DNA from: Streptomyces morookaense
GTDB lineage: Bacteria > Actinomycetota > Actinomycetes > Streptomycetales > Streptomycetaceae
Assembly (NCBI RefSeq): GCF_013030945.1
Contig: NZ_JABBXF010000069.1
Span: 1 to 54,901 of the forward strand
DNA length: 54,901 bases
Direction: 5' to 3'
Each line of letters opens with the position of its first letter. The first letter of the stretch is position 1. Positions 1 through 9,500 of this stretch are shown here, one piece after another. The notes under the pieces are model-generated. The model did no database searches and was not told where the DNA came from. It saw only the letters and a list, made by a program, of their open reading frames with translations. The position numbers and the translations under genes were made by a program.

Positions 1-126
1 TTCGTTGCGAACAAGGTCGTGACAAACCTGTTCGCCACTGCCAGGCTGGACGCCGGTCCCGCTGGCCGGCTCCCGGCCGGCCACCGGGCTCAGTGCTCTC
101 AAGTGTCCCGACAGAAGGGAACGTTG

Positions 127-2025
127 ATGCACGCTCACCGGATTCTCCGGCGCACCGGCGCCGACGCCCACCCGCCGGGCAGAGCCCGGCGATTACGCCC
201 GCTCGCGTCCCTGATGACGGCATTTCTGCTGGCCTGCGCGGGGATCGTCACGGCCACCGGCACGGCGCGCGCCGTGAACGGCGACGGATCCTCGCCGTTC
301 GCCACGTACAACATGCACGGCTCCGACAACGGCTCACGCTGGACCTCGGAGGTCACGCGGCTGGCCGCGACCAACCCGCTGGTGGCACTGCAGGAAGCCG
401 GCGCCGGGCCGCCGCTGCCGGCGCACGACAACAACCGCAACGAGTTCCAGCAGATCCGGCTCACTCCCAACCGCAGCCCCCAGCCCAGTTCCGTCCAGCG
501 GGTAACCTGGGCGGGCGGCCCCAACGGCAGCAACCGCTACGTGTACTACCTGCAGACCGACCCGCGCCGGGTCACGGGGACGGACCAGGACACCTGGGAC
601 GGCGGCCAGATGAACCTGGCGTTCGTCACCGACACCCCGGCCGCTCAGGTCCGCGTGCTGGAGAACCCGGCCTACAACCCGGACCCCAACGCCCCCAACA
701 ACCGCTACCGGGCACGCCCCCTACTCGGCCTGCGGTTCGGCAGCACCTGGTACTGGAACACCCACGCCCGCGGCGGAGACGTGCAGCAACTGCTCACCCA
801 GGTCCGCGACTTCATGGCCACGCCGGACCAACGCGGCCGGAGCTGGGTGCTGGTCGGCGACTTCAACGTGAACATCCTCCACCGCTCCGACGCCGACGCC
901 CGCAACCTGTCGCTCCACCTGCGCGCGGACGAGACGCTGCTGCGCACGGGGCAGGTGACGTACATCGGCGGCGACGAGCCCAGCGAGCTGGACTACGCGA
1001 TCACGCGCGGCGTGCCGGGCGGGTTCAACGCGACCGTTCCCCGGGGCGGCGGCTCGGACCACGTGCCGGTGGAGTTCGCCCGCACCCCGCCACCGGTCCA
1101 GGCACCGCGCCCGTCCCACGTCTACCACAGCGTGCTGGCCGCCCCGACCGGCAGGCTGCTGCAGGAGAACCCGAACCGCACGATCACCGTCGGGGAGGCC
1201 CGCTACAACGGCAACCAGACCTTCGGCATGTTCACCACCGGCGCGCTCACCCACTACCTACAGAACATCGATACCGGAGACTGCATCGCGATCGCGTCCA
1301 GCGTCCGCCGGGCCGCGACCACTCCGGTCGTCGCCGGCAAGTGCGACGACCCGCGTGCGCAGTGGACCATCGCCCACCTCGATGACCCGCCGGCCTGGAA
1401 CGACGACAACGGCGGACCGCAGCGCTGGCGCAACGTGGCCAACCCCGGACTCTGCCTGACGCCCACCGGCGCCACGGTGGCCGCCGCGCCGTGCACCCAG
1501 GACGCCGGCCAGCTGTGGTGGGACAACGCCGCATCCGTCCCTGCGAACTGGCAGACCACCGGCGACAACATCCGCCTGGAATCCTCCTGGCTCGGTGGCC
1601 GGCTGCGGCGGGCCGGCAACGTTCCGGGGACCTTCGTCTACACCCAGCCCACACCGCCCCGCTCGTGGTGGATCTACTGGCTGTTCTATGAGAAGCAGGA
1701 CTTCGGCTGGAACATCCAGCGGATCAGCCAAGGCGACAACCTGGTCCGCATCCAGAGCCTCAGCGGCACCAACCAGTGCCTGGGCAGCCAGGACGTCCAC
1801 GCCACCACCCGGACAAGCGCCCTGCTCTACACGTGCGACGACGCCCGCGGCGTCGCCGGAGCCGGCCAGCGCTGGCTCGCCGAGGCATACCCGGACGGAT
1901 CCATCCGCTATCGCAACGAAGCCAACCACCTGTGCCTGCTCGCCCCCGACGCCGACCACGGCGTCGTCAACCTCTACAAGTGCCAGGACATCCCGGCCGA
2001 ACGCTGGAATGCGGTCAGCCCCTGA
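127..2025 (+). CDS. Secreted CdtB-like DNase I-family nuclease fused to ricin-type lectin domains
   Basis: Predicted secreted protein of 632 aa. An N-terminal signal region with arginines and a hydrophobic stretch (about residues 22-48) ends in TARA. Residues about 56-317 match the CdtB / DNase I-like endonuclease-exonuclease-phosphatase fold: YNMHGS (61-66), QEAG with metal-binding Glu90, NTHARGGD with His213, VGDFN with Asp245 and Asn247, LDYAIT with Asp289, and SDHVPVEF with Asp311-His312. All catalytic positions expected for CdtB appear present. Residues about 335-632 read as two beta-trefoil (ricin B-like) units with recurring QxW-type motifs (AQW, QRW, QLW, QRW, ERW) and paired cysteines, the fold used by CdtA and CdtC. 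ATG 127 is chosen because AAGGGA lies just upstream and the signal peptide follows; earlier in-frame starts lack both. A plain secreted nuclease with a carbohydrate-binding module is the alternative. Confidence 0.85.
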   Translation: MHAHRILRRTGADAHPPGRARRLRPLASLMTAFLLACAGIVTATGTARAVNGDGSSPFATYNMHGSDNGSRWTSEVTRLAATNPLVALQEAGAGPPLPAHDNNRNEFQQIRLTPNRSPQPSSVQRVTWAGGPNGSNRYVYYLQTDPRRVTGTDQDTWDGGQMNLAFVTDTPAAQVRVLENPAYNPDPNAPNNRYRARPLLGLRFGSTWYWNTHARGGDVQQLLTQVRDFMATPDQRGRSWVLVGDFNVNILHRSDADARNLSLHLRADETLLRTGQVTYIGGDEPSELDYAITRGVPGGFNATVPRGGGSDHVPVEFARTPPPVQAPRPSHVYHSVLAAPTGRLLQENPNRTITVGEARYNGNQTFGMFTTGALTHYLQNIDTGDCIAIASSVRRAATTPVVAGKCDDPRAQWTIAHLDDPPAWNDDNGGPQRWRNVANPGLCLTPTGATVAAAPCTQDAGQLWWDNAASVPANWQTTGDNIRLESSWLGGRLRRAGNVPGTFVYTQPTPPRSWWIYWLFYEKQDFGWNIQRISQGDNLVRIQSLSGTNQCLGSQDVHATTRTSALLYTCDDARGVAGAGQRWLAEAYPDGSIRYRNEANHLCLLAPDADHGVVNLYKCQDIPAERWNAVSP

Positions 2026-2136
2026 AAACCCACCGGCCGCCTGGACCCCCGTACGCGCGGGCCCAGGCGGCCCGTTCGCCGGACTCGACCGCTTCTGCCC
2101 ACACGCCCATCCCGGAAGGTTTGTTCTCTCTGAGCC

Positions 2137-2320
2137 ATGACGAGAATTCCGTCATGGGCGAAGGCGAAAGCCTCGCATGCAGCGGATGCGGCCCGGGCCT
2201 ACTACAACTCCGCTGACGTCGAAGGCTTCTACACCTCCGTATGGGGTGGCGAGGACGTCCACACTGGAATCCACGAACACCTCGACGAGCCGGTCGCGCG
2301 GGCAACCCGGCGGACCGAAG
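2137..2320 (+). pseudogene. N-terminal fragment of a sarcosine/dimethylglycine-type N-methyltransferase
   Basis: From the ATG at 2137 about 60 codons read as the start of a SAM-dependent glycine/sarcosine/dimethylglycine methyltransferase. The recognisable stretch has AARAYYNSADVEGFY, then VWGGEDVHTGIHE, then an EPVARATRRT segment, all close to the family N-terminus. The SAM-binding core that should follow is absent; the sequence dissolves into unrelated GC-rich codons after about 2320. This is a truncated remnant and cannot make an active enzyme. It is the first of three unrelated gene pieces packed into 2137-2802. Confidence 0.6.
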
Positions 2321-2355
2321 CCGGCCCGGCCGGGCCGGCGAGGTATGGCACTGGC

Positions 2356-2625
2356 CAGACGCTGACCTTGGTGGTGCGGATGGTGATGAGTGTGGGGCGC
2401 TCACGGTCGGCGGTTCCGGAACGGAGCAGGCTCGCCAGCTCATCGGTGTCGTGGGCGGTGTGCGCGTCCACCCCGTAGCGAGAACCGGCCGCGTGGCCGG
2501 ATGCAGTTGAAGATCGCGTTTTCGTTGCTTCCTGCCTCGGTCACCCACATGGTGTCGGCCGGTGCGTTGTCGCCCACGGTTGCCCACAACGCCTCGGGCG
2601 TGAGCGGTGCGGCCGCCGGATCCAC
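2356..2625 (-). pseudogene. Fragment of a thiamine-diphosphate-dependent decarboxylase/lyase, frameshifted
   Basis: On the minus strand, one frame (2625 to about 2480) reads PLTPEALWATVGDNAP, then WVTEAGSNENAIF and RPRGRFS. A second frame (about 2480 to 2356) continues YGVDAHTAHDTDELASLL and then RPTLITIRTT. Together they resemble the C-terminal TPP-binding part of a benzoylformate decarboxylase or transketolase-like enzyme. A small deletion near 2478-2484 breaks the frame between RGRFS and YGVDAH. Both ends of the gene are missing. The identification rests on motif memory; the exact subfamily is uncertain. Confidence 0.5.
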
Positions 2626-2667
2626 AGCGGGGACGGGGGCCCCGGGAGCCGGGGCGGGACGGCCGGT

Positions 2668-2802
2668 GCAGCCTACGTTCCCGCGGACCCCGGCTATCCC
2701 GAGGAGCGGATCGCCTGGATCGTGCCCACGTCATCTACACGTCCGGGTCCACCGGCCGGCCCAAGGGCGTCCAGGTGGAGCACCGCAACGTCGTGTCATG
2801 CA
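2668..2802 (+). pseudogene. NRPS adenylation-domain remnant
   Basis: Two short pieces of an adenylation domain lie in different frames. AAYVPADPGYPEERIAW is at 2668-2718. AHVIYTSGSTGRPKGV plus QVEHRNVV is at about 2725-2802. The second contains the A3 signature TSGSTGRPKG of AMP-forming enzymes. In intact domains tens of residues separate these motifs, so an internal deletion has joined them. Nothing recognisable of an NRPS follows; 2803-3053 holds only a short unidentified plus-strand frame (MHMGFVGRYVPAAVEIYPG) before the convergent TetR gene. No complete NRPS gene is in this window. Confidence 0.65.
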
Positions 2803-3053
2803 CGCCTCCCACCGCACGAGGGCCGCACCCGGGACATGCACATGGGCTTCGTCGGCCGCTACGTTCCCGCCGCCGTGGAGATCTACCCCGGCACCGACGC
2901 AATCGACGAGTACGGCGAGCCTGCGCGGACGCGAGTGTTGCCCAACTCGCCGAGCCGGGCCACCCCGTGACGGCTGCCCCGGCTGCGCAAGCATCTGGTC
3001 ACTGCCGACCGCCGGGGCTCACTCGTCCCCGGGTGCGGCTCAGCCCGCTCGCC

Positions 3054-3635
3054 TCACATCCGCTCACTGGCCGCTCGCGGCCACAGGGCCTTGAGCTCGC
3101 CCAGTGTCTCCCGCAGCAACTGCGCCATCTCCCGCTCCTCGCCCGGCGCGATCCAGCGTGCGAAGCCGACCTTGAAGACGACGACGCCCGCCTCGGCGGT
3201 CAGGGTCGCGGTCGGCTCCGCGACGCCGCGTCGGCGCAGGGCTTCGGCGAGCGCGGCCGACAGCTTGGCGAGCTTGATCAGCTCGCGCTCCTGGAGATGC
3301 GCGTTCGCCGTGATCACGCTCTGCCGCTGCCGCGCGGCCTCTCGGCGGTCGGCGAACATCTCGGAAACCGCGTCGAACCCCGCCACCAGCAGATCGACCG
3401 GCGCCGCGGACCGCGGGGCGTCGCTGACCGCCTGTACGAAGAGCTCCCGCATCGCGGGGGCTCCTGCGAACAGCACTTCGCGCTTGTCGGCGTAGTGACG
3501 GAAGAAGGTCCGCTCCGTGAGTCCGGCCCGTTTGGCGATCTCCGCCACGGTGGTCTGCTCGAACCCGCGCTCGCTGTAGAGCTCCAACGCGGCCGTTGCC
3601 AGCCGCCCAGGCGCATTCGGCTTCCATCGGCCCAT
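3054..3635 (-). CDS. TetR/AcrR-family transcriptional regulator (copy 1)
   Basis: Transcriptional repressor of 193 aa. The N-terminal helix-turn-helix (about residues 10-57) reads AALELYSERGFEQTTVAEIAKRAGL then TERTFFRHYADKREVLF in successive segments, a standard TetR DNA-binding domain; the remainder is the ligand-binding and dimerisation domain. It is clearly paralogous to the TetR gene at 4738-5304: both begin MGRW, share the whole recognition helix, and share ARQRQ-VITANA and EALRRRGV-type segments. It is divergent from the small secreted-protein gene starting at 3820, with an operator-like repeat at 3653-3671 only 18 bp from its start codon. Autoregulation and control of the 3820 gene are inferred; the ligand is unknown. 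Confidence 0.9.
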   Translation of the reverse strand: MGRWKPNAPGRLATAALELYSERGFEQTTVAEIAKRAGLTERTFFRHYADKREVLFAGAPAMRELFVQAVSDAPRSAAPVDLLVAGFDAVSEMFADRREAARQRQSVITANAHLQERELIKLAKLSAALAEALRRRGVAEPTATLTAEAGVVVFKVGFARWIAPGEEREMAQLLRETLGELKALWPRAASERM

Positions 3636-3652
3636 GGGAGGAATTCTACGTG

Positions 3653-3671
3653 ATGACAGTCGATGACGTCA
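3653..3671. promoter_or_regulatory. Putative TetR operator (copy 1)
   Basis: ATGACAGTCGATGACGTCA lies between the divergent TetR start (3635) and the secreted-protein gene (3820). Its first nine bases match those of the repeat at 5321-5338 beside the paralogous TetR, at an equivalent distance from the start codon. The inverted symmetry (TGAC..GTCA) is imperfect. Operator function is inferred from position and from the matching copy. Confidence 0.5.
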
Positions 3672-3819
3672 GGTGTAGCTTCGACGGCAGCAACTGGCAT
3701 CAACTGGCCTCTGCTGTTGATGAGTTGTGCTCATGCCCGTCATCGCGACCGGGCGTGTGAGCGCACCATCATCAGGAGCTCGCACACCACTCTCATCGAC
3801 CAGAAAAGGACGTGCAGCC

Positions 3820-4266
3820 ATGAAGTCAGCCCTGCGCACCGGAGTGGCCGCCGCGGTAGTGGTCGCAGCCCTCGCCGTGATCGCCCCGTCCGCCAGTGCC
3901 ACCAGCGCAAAGAACGAGCAGGCGGTGAACGCACTGTGCCGGGGGCGCTCTGCCGCAGCGGACGCCGCTGCAGACCAGGCCATGGCCGCCCGCACAGCGG
4001 CGAACCCGACCAGGATCAAGGCCGCCGCCTACAACCAGGCCCGCAGCATCCTGGCCAGGGCCGGCAGCGAGACCGCCGCCAAGTCCCACCCCGTCCACGG
4101 CACCGGCGACGTCCCCGTCGGCTACGGCACCAGCCTGCTGGCCTGCTCGCGCGACGAATTCCGGGCCAAGGACAAGAACGCTCCGATCAAACGGTCGGGC
4201 ATGACGCCCTACCACTACGTAGCCATCCACGACGCGGCACGGACCATGGGCATCGACCGCTGGTGA
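3820..4266 (+). CDS. Small secreted protein of unknown function
   Basis: 148 aa. The start at 3820 is supported by AAAAGGA at 3804-3810 and a clear Sec signal peptide (basic MKSALR, hydrophobic core to about residue 22, ASA cleavage motif near residue 26). The mature part is alanine-rich and helical at first (KNEQAVNALC, AADAAADQAMAARTAAN), then holds a second Cys in SLLACSRDE and ends with MTPYHYVAIHDAARTMGIDRW-type residues. The two cysteines could form a disulfide. I do not recognise a family. Divergence from TetR copy 1 across a putative operator suggests it is that regulator's target. Confidence 0.7.
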   Translation: MKSALRTGVAAAVVVAALAVIAPSASATSAKNEQAVNALCRGRSAAADAAADQAMAARTAANPTRIKAAAYNQARSILARAGSETAAKSHPVHGTGDVPVGYGTSLLACSRDEFRAKDKNAPIKRSGMTPYHYVAIHDAARTMGIDRW

Positions 4267-4737
4267 GACGGCCGACAGCGCACCAGCCCAGCCGGGCTGG
4301 TGCGCACGGCTCTCCCTCTCCGACCACCGCATCCACACCATGCCGCGCGAACCGGCCGAGCCGTGCACCGGCGCACCTCCGCCCGGGACCGGCTCCCCTA
4401 CGCCCAGATCGCCCCCGCACCGGAGCCGTCACCCGCTCCCTCCCCCTGGGAGCCGACGCCCTCCCACGACACCCTCCGGCAAGTCGGCACCATCGCACCC
4501 GGCGGCGTGGTGTACGAGGGCACCATCACCGGCATCCTGCGCATCGCGCCACGCCGACCGACCACGGCACAGAGAGCGCGGACGATCGCGAGCATGTCCC
4601 TGCGAAGTGTCGACGCCGAACAGTTCCACCTGCGGGCAACGCCCGATCGCCGACAGGCCGGGCCCGCCCCGGCCCTCGGGGTGACCGGTGTTCCCGCCGC
4701 CTGCGCCCCTACAGTGTGGTGGCTCGGGAACGACGGG
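4267..4737. other. Intergenic region without a recognisable gene
   Basis: About 470 bp between the secreted-protein gene and the convergent TetR copy 2. A plus-strand frame runs through it with GGVVYEGTITGILRIAPRRP, but it has no plausible ribosome binding site, continues antisense through the TetR gene and matches no family I know. No strong hairpin or repeat was noticed. Confidence 0.4.
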
Positions 4738-5304
4738 TCATGTGCCCGCCGTCATGGCTTTGAGCTCGTCGAGCGCCTCCCGGACGAAGGCCGACAGGCT
4801 CCGGCGGCCGGTCGAGGCGGTCCAGCGTTCGAATGCGACCTTGAAGACGGCGATGCCCGCCTCGGCGGCCAGGCTCGCGGCAGGTTCCTTGACACCGCGT
4901 CGGCGCAGTGCGTCGGCCATAGTTGCGGACAGGGACGCGAGCTTGACGAGCTCGCGCTCCCGCAGCTCCGCGTTGGCGGTGATGACGGCCTGGCGCTGTC
5001 GTGCGAACGCGTGGCGCCCTCGGAAGCCGGCAGCGACAATCTCCAGGGTCGTACCCACTGCGTCCATCGGCGCTGTGGAAGCGGGAACATCGGCCAGGGT
5101 GTCCGCGAAGAGCGCCTGCAGCGCGCCCGCCCCTCCGAACAAGACCTCGCGCTTGTCGGCATAGTGCCGGAAGAACGTCCGCTCTGTCAGGCCCGCCCGC
5201 TTGGCGATCTCGTCCGCAGTGGTCCGCTCGAACCCTCGCTCGGTGTAGAGCTCCATGGCGGCCCGTTCGAGCCGGCCGCGTGCGTCTGGCTGCCATCGAC
5301 CCAT
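4738..5304 (-). CDS. TetR/AcrR-family transcriptional regulator (copy 2)
   Basis: 188 aa repressor with an N-terminal helix-turn-helix (ELYTERGFERTTADEIAKRA, then GLTERTFFRHYADKREVLF). The recognition helix is identical to that of copy 1 at 3054-3635, so the two probably bind related sites. It is transcribed away from the SDR gene at 5429; the 124-bp gap holds two operator-like repeats (5320-5338 and 5353-5369). This is the classic layout of a TetR repressor controlling itself and a neighbouring detoxification or metabolic enzyme. The inducer is unknown. Confidence 0.9.
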   Translation of the reverse strand: MGRWQPDARGRLERAAMELYTERGFERTTADEIAKRAGLTERTFFRHYADKREVLFGGAGALQALFADTLADVPASTAPMDAVGTTLEIVAAGFRGRHAFARQRQAVITANAELRERELVKLASLSATMADALRRRGVKEPAASLAAEAGIAVFKVAFERWTASTGRRSLSAFVREALDELKAMTAGT

Positions 5305-5319
5305 GTCCGGATCCTATCC

Positions 5320-5338
5320 AATGACAGTCGCTGACATT
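5320..5338. promoter_or_regulatory. Putative TetR operator, proximal site
   Basis: AATGACAGTCGCTGACATT is an imperfect inverted repeat (outer arms AATG/CATT, inner CAG/CTG) 15 bp upstream of the TetR copy 2 start. It shares ATGACAGTCG with the site beside TetR copy 1. Confidence 0.55.
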
Positions 5339-5352
5339 GAGTGCTACCGTCG

Positions 5353-5369
5353 ATGTCAGTGACTGACAT
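5353..5369. promoter_or_regulatory. Putative TetR operator, distal perfect palindrome
   Basis: ATGTCAGTGACTGACAT is a perfect 17-bp palindrome centred on one base, between TetR copy 2 and the SDR gene. It carries the same TGTCAG/CTGACA half-sites as the adjacent repeat. Tandem sites 33 bp centre to centre would let two dimers bind the same region and cover the SDR promoter. Confidence 0.6.
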
Positions 5370-5428
5370 TCCCCTGCCGTTGCCGCGGACCTGCCGCACC
5401 GGCGGGGGCCTCACCAGGAGGTCTTCTC

Positions 5429-6367
5429 ATGCGTGTATTCGTCACTGGCGCTTCCGGCTGGATCGGCTCCGCCGTCGTCCCCGAGCTCATCGGCGCGGGG
5501 CATCAGGTCGTCGGGCTTGCACGCTCGGACGCCGCCGCCGCGGCCCTCACTGCCGCCGGGGCCGAGGTGCACCACGGCACCCTCGACGACCTCGACGGAC
5601 TGCGGAAGGCGGCCGCCGCGTCGGACGGAGTGATCCATCTCGCGTTCAAGCACGACCTCGCCTTCTCCGGCGACTTCGGGGGCGCCGTCCAGGCGGACAG
5701 GCGCGCCGTCGAGGCGTTCGGCGACGTGCTCGCCGGGTCCGACCGGCCCTTCGTCCTCGCCTCCGGCCTGGCCGGGCTCGTGCGGGGACGCGTGAGCACC
5801 GAGCAGGACGGACACGACATCGGCCCGAACGACACCACACAACCCGGAGCGGGACCGGAGGGCCGGCACGCCACCGCGGAGCTGGCGCTCTCGCTCGCCT
5901 CCCGCGGCATCCGCAGCTCGGTCCTGCGTCTGGCGCCGACCGTGCACGGCGCGGGCGACCACGGCTTCATGGCCACACTGGTCGGCATCGCCCGGGAGAA
6001 AGGCGTCTCCGGCAGCGTCGGCGAGGGGAACGCCCGCTGGCCCGCGGTGCATCGGCTCGATGCCGCCCGCCTGTTCCGGCTCGCGCTGGAGAAGGCCCCC
6101 GCGGGCTCGACACTGCACGCGGCCGCCGACGAGGGTGTACCGCTCCGCATCGTCGCCGAGGTGATCGGACGCCACCTCGGCCTGCCCGTGGTCTCCGTCG
6201 CCCCTGAGCAGGCAGGCGAACACTTCGGCTGGCTGGGCGACTTCCTCACGCTGGACTGCCCGGCATCGAGCACGCTCACCCGCGAACTGCTGGGGTGGCA
6301 GCCGACGCACCCGGGGCTCCTCGACGACCTGGAAGAGGGGCACTACTTCCAGGCTGCCGCTGTGTGA
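5429..6367 (+). CDS. SDR-superfamily NAD(P)-dependent epimerase/dehydratase-like protein
   Basis: 312 aa with an N-terminal Rossmann nucleotide-binding motif TGASGWIG (residues 6-13) and the extended-SDR layout: ARSD at the end of strand 2, DGVIHLAF, VLASGLAGLVRG, and substrate-domain segments such as RLAPTVHGAGDHGF. The typical YxxxK pair is not obvious, as in many atypical SDRs, so the reaction is uncertain. An AGGAGG ribosome binding site at 5416-5421 fixes the ATG. Divergent from TetR copy 2 and almost certainly its regulatory target. Similar SDR/TetR pairs are common in Streptomyces. Confidence 0.85.
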   Translation: MRVFVTGASGWIGSAVVPELIGAGHQVVGLARSDAAAAALTAAGAEVHHGTLDDLDGLRKAAAASDGVIHLAFKHDLAFSGDFGGAVQADRRAVEAFGDVLAGSDRPFVLASGLAGLVRGRVSTEQDGHDIGPNDTTQPGAGPEGRHATAELALSLASRGIRSSVLRLAPTVHGAGDHGFMATLVGIAREKGVSGSVGEGNARWPAVHRLDAARLFRLALEKAPAGSTLHAAADEGVPLRIVAEVIGRHLGLPVVSVAPEQAGEHFGWLGDFLTLDCPASSTLTRELLGWQPTHPGLLDDLEEGHYFQAAAV

Positions 6368-6432
6368 CCGGGACGTGCCCCCGAGCCCGTCGCAGCCCGC
6401 CGGCATGTCAGCGCTGCACAGGCGCGGCTCCT

Positions 6433-6451
6433 CCGCACGTGCACTGTGCGG
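6433..6451. terminator. Weak hairpin between convergent SDR and PKS genes
   Basis: CCGCAC and GTGCGG arms flank a 7-nt loop between the convergent ends of the SDR (6367) and PKS (6565) genes. The stem is short, so termination is only a possibility. Confidence 0.3.
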
Positions 6452-6564
6452 TGCGGGCACTTCGCGAGGGCATCAATATCCGCGGAATGCAGGGCATTTG
6501 ACAGTGCCATGGCGGGCGCGCATGTCGTGGTGGGCGCCGTCTGAAGCCGGACCACAGCGACCCC

Positions 6565-9500
6565 TCAGCCCTCGGCGAGGAACTCGGCGATCCGAGGCCA
6601 GAGCGAGCCCCACTCCTCGCCGTCGTACCGGCTGTCGTGCGCGAGGCCGGGCACGGTGACCAGCCTCGCGGACCGGCCCAGGCGCCCCGCCTCGGCGGCC
6701 AGGTCGCGGGCGTGCTCGACGGGGATGAGCGGGTCGGCCTCGCCGTGCACGATCAGCATGGGGGCGGTGACGTCGCCGAGCGAGGTCAGCGGCCGGCGTT
6801 CCGGAGCAGCGAAATGGGACGCCAGTTGGTCCGGTCCCACGCCGAGCCGCGAGGGCACGAAGGAGCCGGGCTGTTCCCGTTCGGCCGTCACGAGCAGTGC
6901 CGGGTCGTACAGGCCCATGAGCAGAACCGCCCGGTGCCAGCGGTCCGGTGCGCGCCCGAGCGCGGTGAGGGCGGTGTACGCACCGCGGCTGGTGCCCAGC
7001 AGGCTCACCCGGGCGCCGTCGATCCCGGGGAGGCCCGCGAGGTGGTCGGCGGCTGCGAGGACGTCGTCGATGTCCCGGCCGCCCATCTCGGCACGGGCGT
7101 CGAAGTCCGGGCCGTGCCCAGGGGCACCGCGGTGGTCGACGGTGAGGACCGCGAAGCCCGCGGCCCGCAGCGGTGGGTGTTCGCCGACCTGTACGGGGTC
7201 ACCGTCCGCGTTCAAGGCTCCGCCCGGGCCCGCGGTGCACACCACGACAGCCGGGTGCGGCCCCGGTCCCGGCGGCAGGCCGAGGTGGCCGTAGACGGTC
7301 AGGCCGTCCGCCGACGTGAACTCGTGGACGGCGAGATCCTGGAGGGCGTCCACCGGCGTCCGGTCGAGTTCGTCCGAGAGCAGCCTGGCCAGCCCGGCCA
7401 TGGTGAGGTTGCGCTGCAGTTTGACCGCGGGCACCGAGACGCCGAGTTCCTTGTGCAGCAGGACGCGCAGCCCGACGGCGGTCAGTGAGTCGATGTCGAC
7501 CGGCTGGTCGTTGCCGAGCTGGTGGTCGGTCAGGCCGGTGGTCTGTTGCAGGATGGGCGCGAGCAGCGTCGGCAGCAGCGTGGCGCGTTCCTCCGGGCCG
7601 AGGATGGCCAGTTGTGCCGCGCCCGGCCCGTCGCCGTCGGTCGTCGTGCCGGCCGGTACGACCGGGCGGACCCGTGGGAGGGAGGCGAGTTGCGGGTTGG
7701 CCCGGGCCCATCGTGACCAGTCGATGTCGGCCACCGATGCCTCGACGGGGCGGGTCCGCAGCAGCGTTTCCAGTTCGGTCAGGAACCGCTCGGGTGACAG
7801 GCCGCCGTGCCCGTTGCGGCGGAGGAAGGATCCGACCTCGCCATTGCCGCTGACCGCGACGCCCACGTCGTCGATCATGCCCCAGCCGATGCTGGTGGCG
7901 GGCAGGCCCTGGGCGCTCCGGTGGCGGGCCAGGGCGTTGAGGAATTCGTTGGCGGTCGCGTAGGCACCCAGGGCGACGGAGCCCAGCTGTGCCCCTACCG
8001 ACGAGAAGAGCAGGAAGAAGTCGAGGCTGTCCGGCCGGGTCTCCAGGTGCAGGTTCCAGGCGCCGTCCGCCTTCGGCCGGGTGGCGTCCACCAGGCGCGC
8101 CGCGTCGGTGTCCGCGAGCACGGTGTCGTCGAAGTCGGCCGCGGCGTGGACGATGCCCCGGATCGGCGGCATCGTGGTACGGATCCGGGCGAGCAGGGCG
8201 GCCACCTGGGCCCGGTCGGCCACGTCGGCCTTCTCGACCCGGACGTCGACTCCCCGGGCGGTCAGTTCGGCCACCGCCCGCTCGGCCTCGGCCGTCGCTG
8301 CACCGCTGCGGCCGGTCAGGACCAGATGACGGGCTCCCCGGTCGGCGAACCGGCGGGCGACCGTGCGCCCCAGGCCGCCCAGGCCGCCGGTGAGCACGTA
8401 GGTGGCGTCGGGCCGGACCGGTGATCCGGCGAGTGAGGACGCGGGAACGGTGACCGGTTCACCGGCCATGCGGACCACGATCTTGCCGAGGTGGTCCGGC
8501 CCGCCCATGGCCAGCATCGCCTTGTCGACCTGGTCGGCGGGCATCTCGGTGACCGGCAGCGGGGCGAGGGCGCCCTCCTCGAAGAGGGCGGCCACCTCCT
8601 GCATGGCCGTGCGGACGTCATCCGGCCGCAGCGCCATCAGCTGGTCGTAGTCGAACGCGTGGTGTGTCATGGCCCGTTGCGCGGGCCCGGGGTCGACGGT
8701 GGGTTTGCCGAGTTCGACGAAGCGCCCGAACGTGCGGAGCACCCGGAGATTGTGGTGGATCATCTCCCCGGGCAGCGAGTTGAGGATGACGTCGACGCCC
8801 TCGCCGCCGGTCCAGCGGAGCACGTCGTCGGCGAACGTCGTGGACCGGGAGTCGGCCACGTGGGCCACGCCCTGGCCGTGCAGGAACTCCCGTCGGGTCC
8901 GGCTGCCTGCGGTGGCGAACACCTCGGCGCCGAGCCGCCCGGCGATGCGGACCGCGGCCAGCCCGACGCCCCCGGCGGCCGAGTGGACCAGGACCCGGTC
9001 GCCCGGGCGTACCCGGGCCAGCCGTACCAGCGAGAGGTACGCCGTGACCACCGGGAGCAACGAGGCGGCCTGTGCCGGGGACAGCCCGGCGGGCTTGCGC
9101 ACCACCCGCACCGCGTCGAGCGTCACATGCGAGGCGAACAGCGCCTTGCTGTGCGCGAACACCTCGTCGCCGGGCCGCAGTTCGGTCACGTCCTCGCCGA
9201 CCCGGACGACAGTGCCCGAGCACTCCAGGCCGAGTGTCTCCCGCGAGTGGCTGCCCTCCATCGCCCGGGGCGCGAGCAGCCCGGTCACCTTCAGCACGTC
9301 CTTGAAGTTGACGCCGACGCAGGCGACTTCGATCTCGACCTCTGCCGGGCCGGGCTCCCGCCGGGCGGTCGCGGCGAACCGGAGGTTGTCGGCGGTGGTG
9401 CGCAGCACACCGAGGCGGACCGGCGTGAGATCGGTACGGGTGGTCACCTGGTGCAGCGGTGACAGGTCCCCGGCCGGTTCCAGCCGCCGGACGTACCGTG

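Noticed and set aside
2607..3653. A 348-codon plus-strand gene spanning the TetR copy 1 region
   Set aside because: It contains the NRPS A3 scrap by chance, then runs antisense to the TetR gene with no coherent domain.
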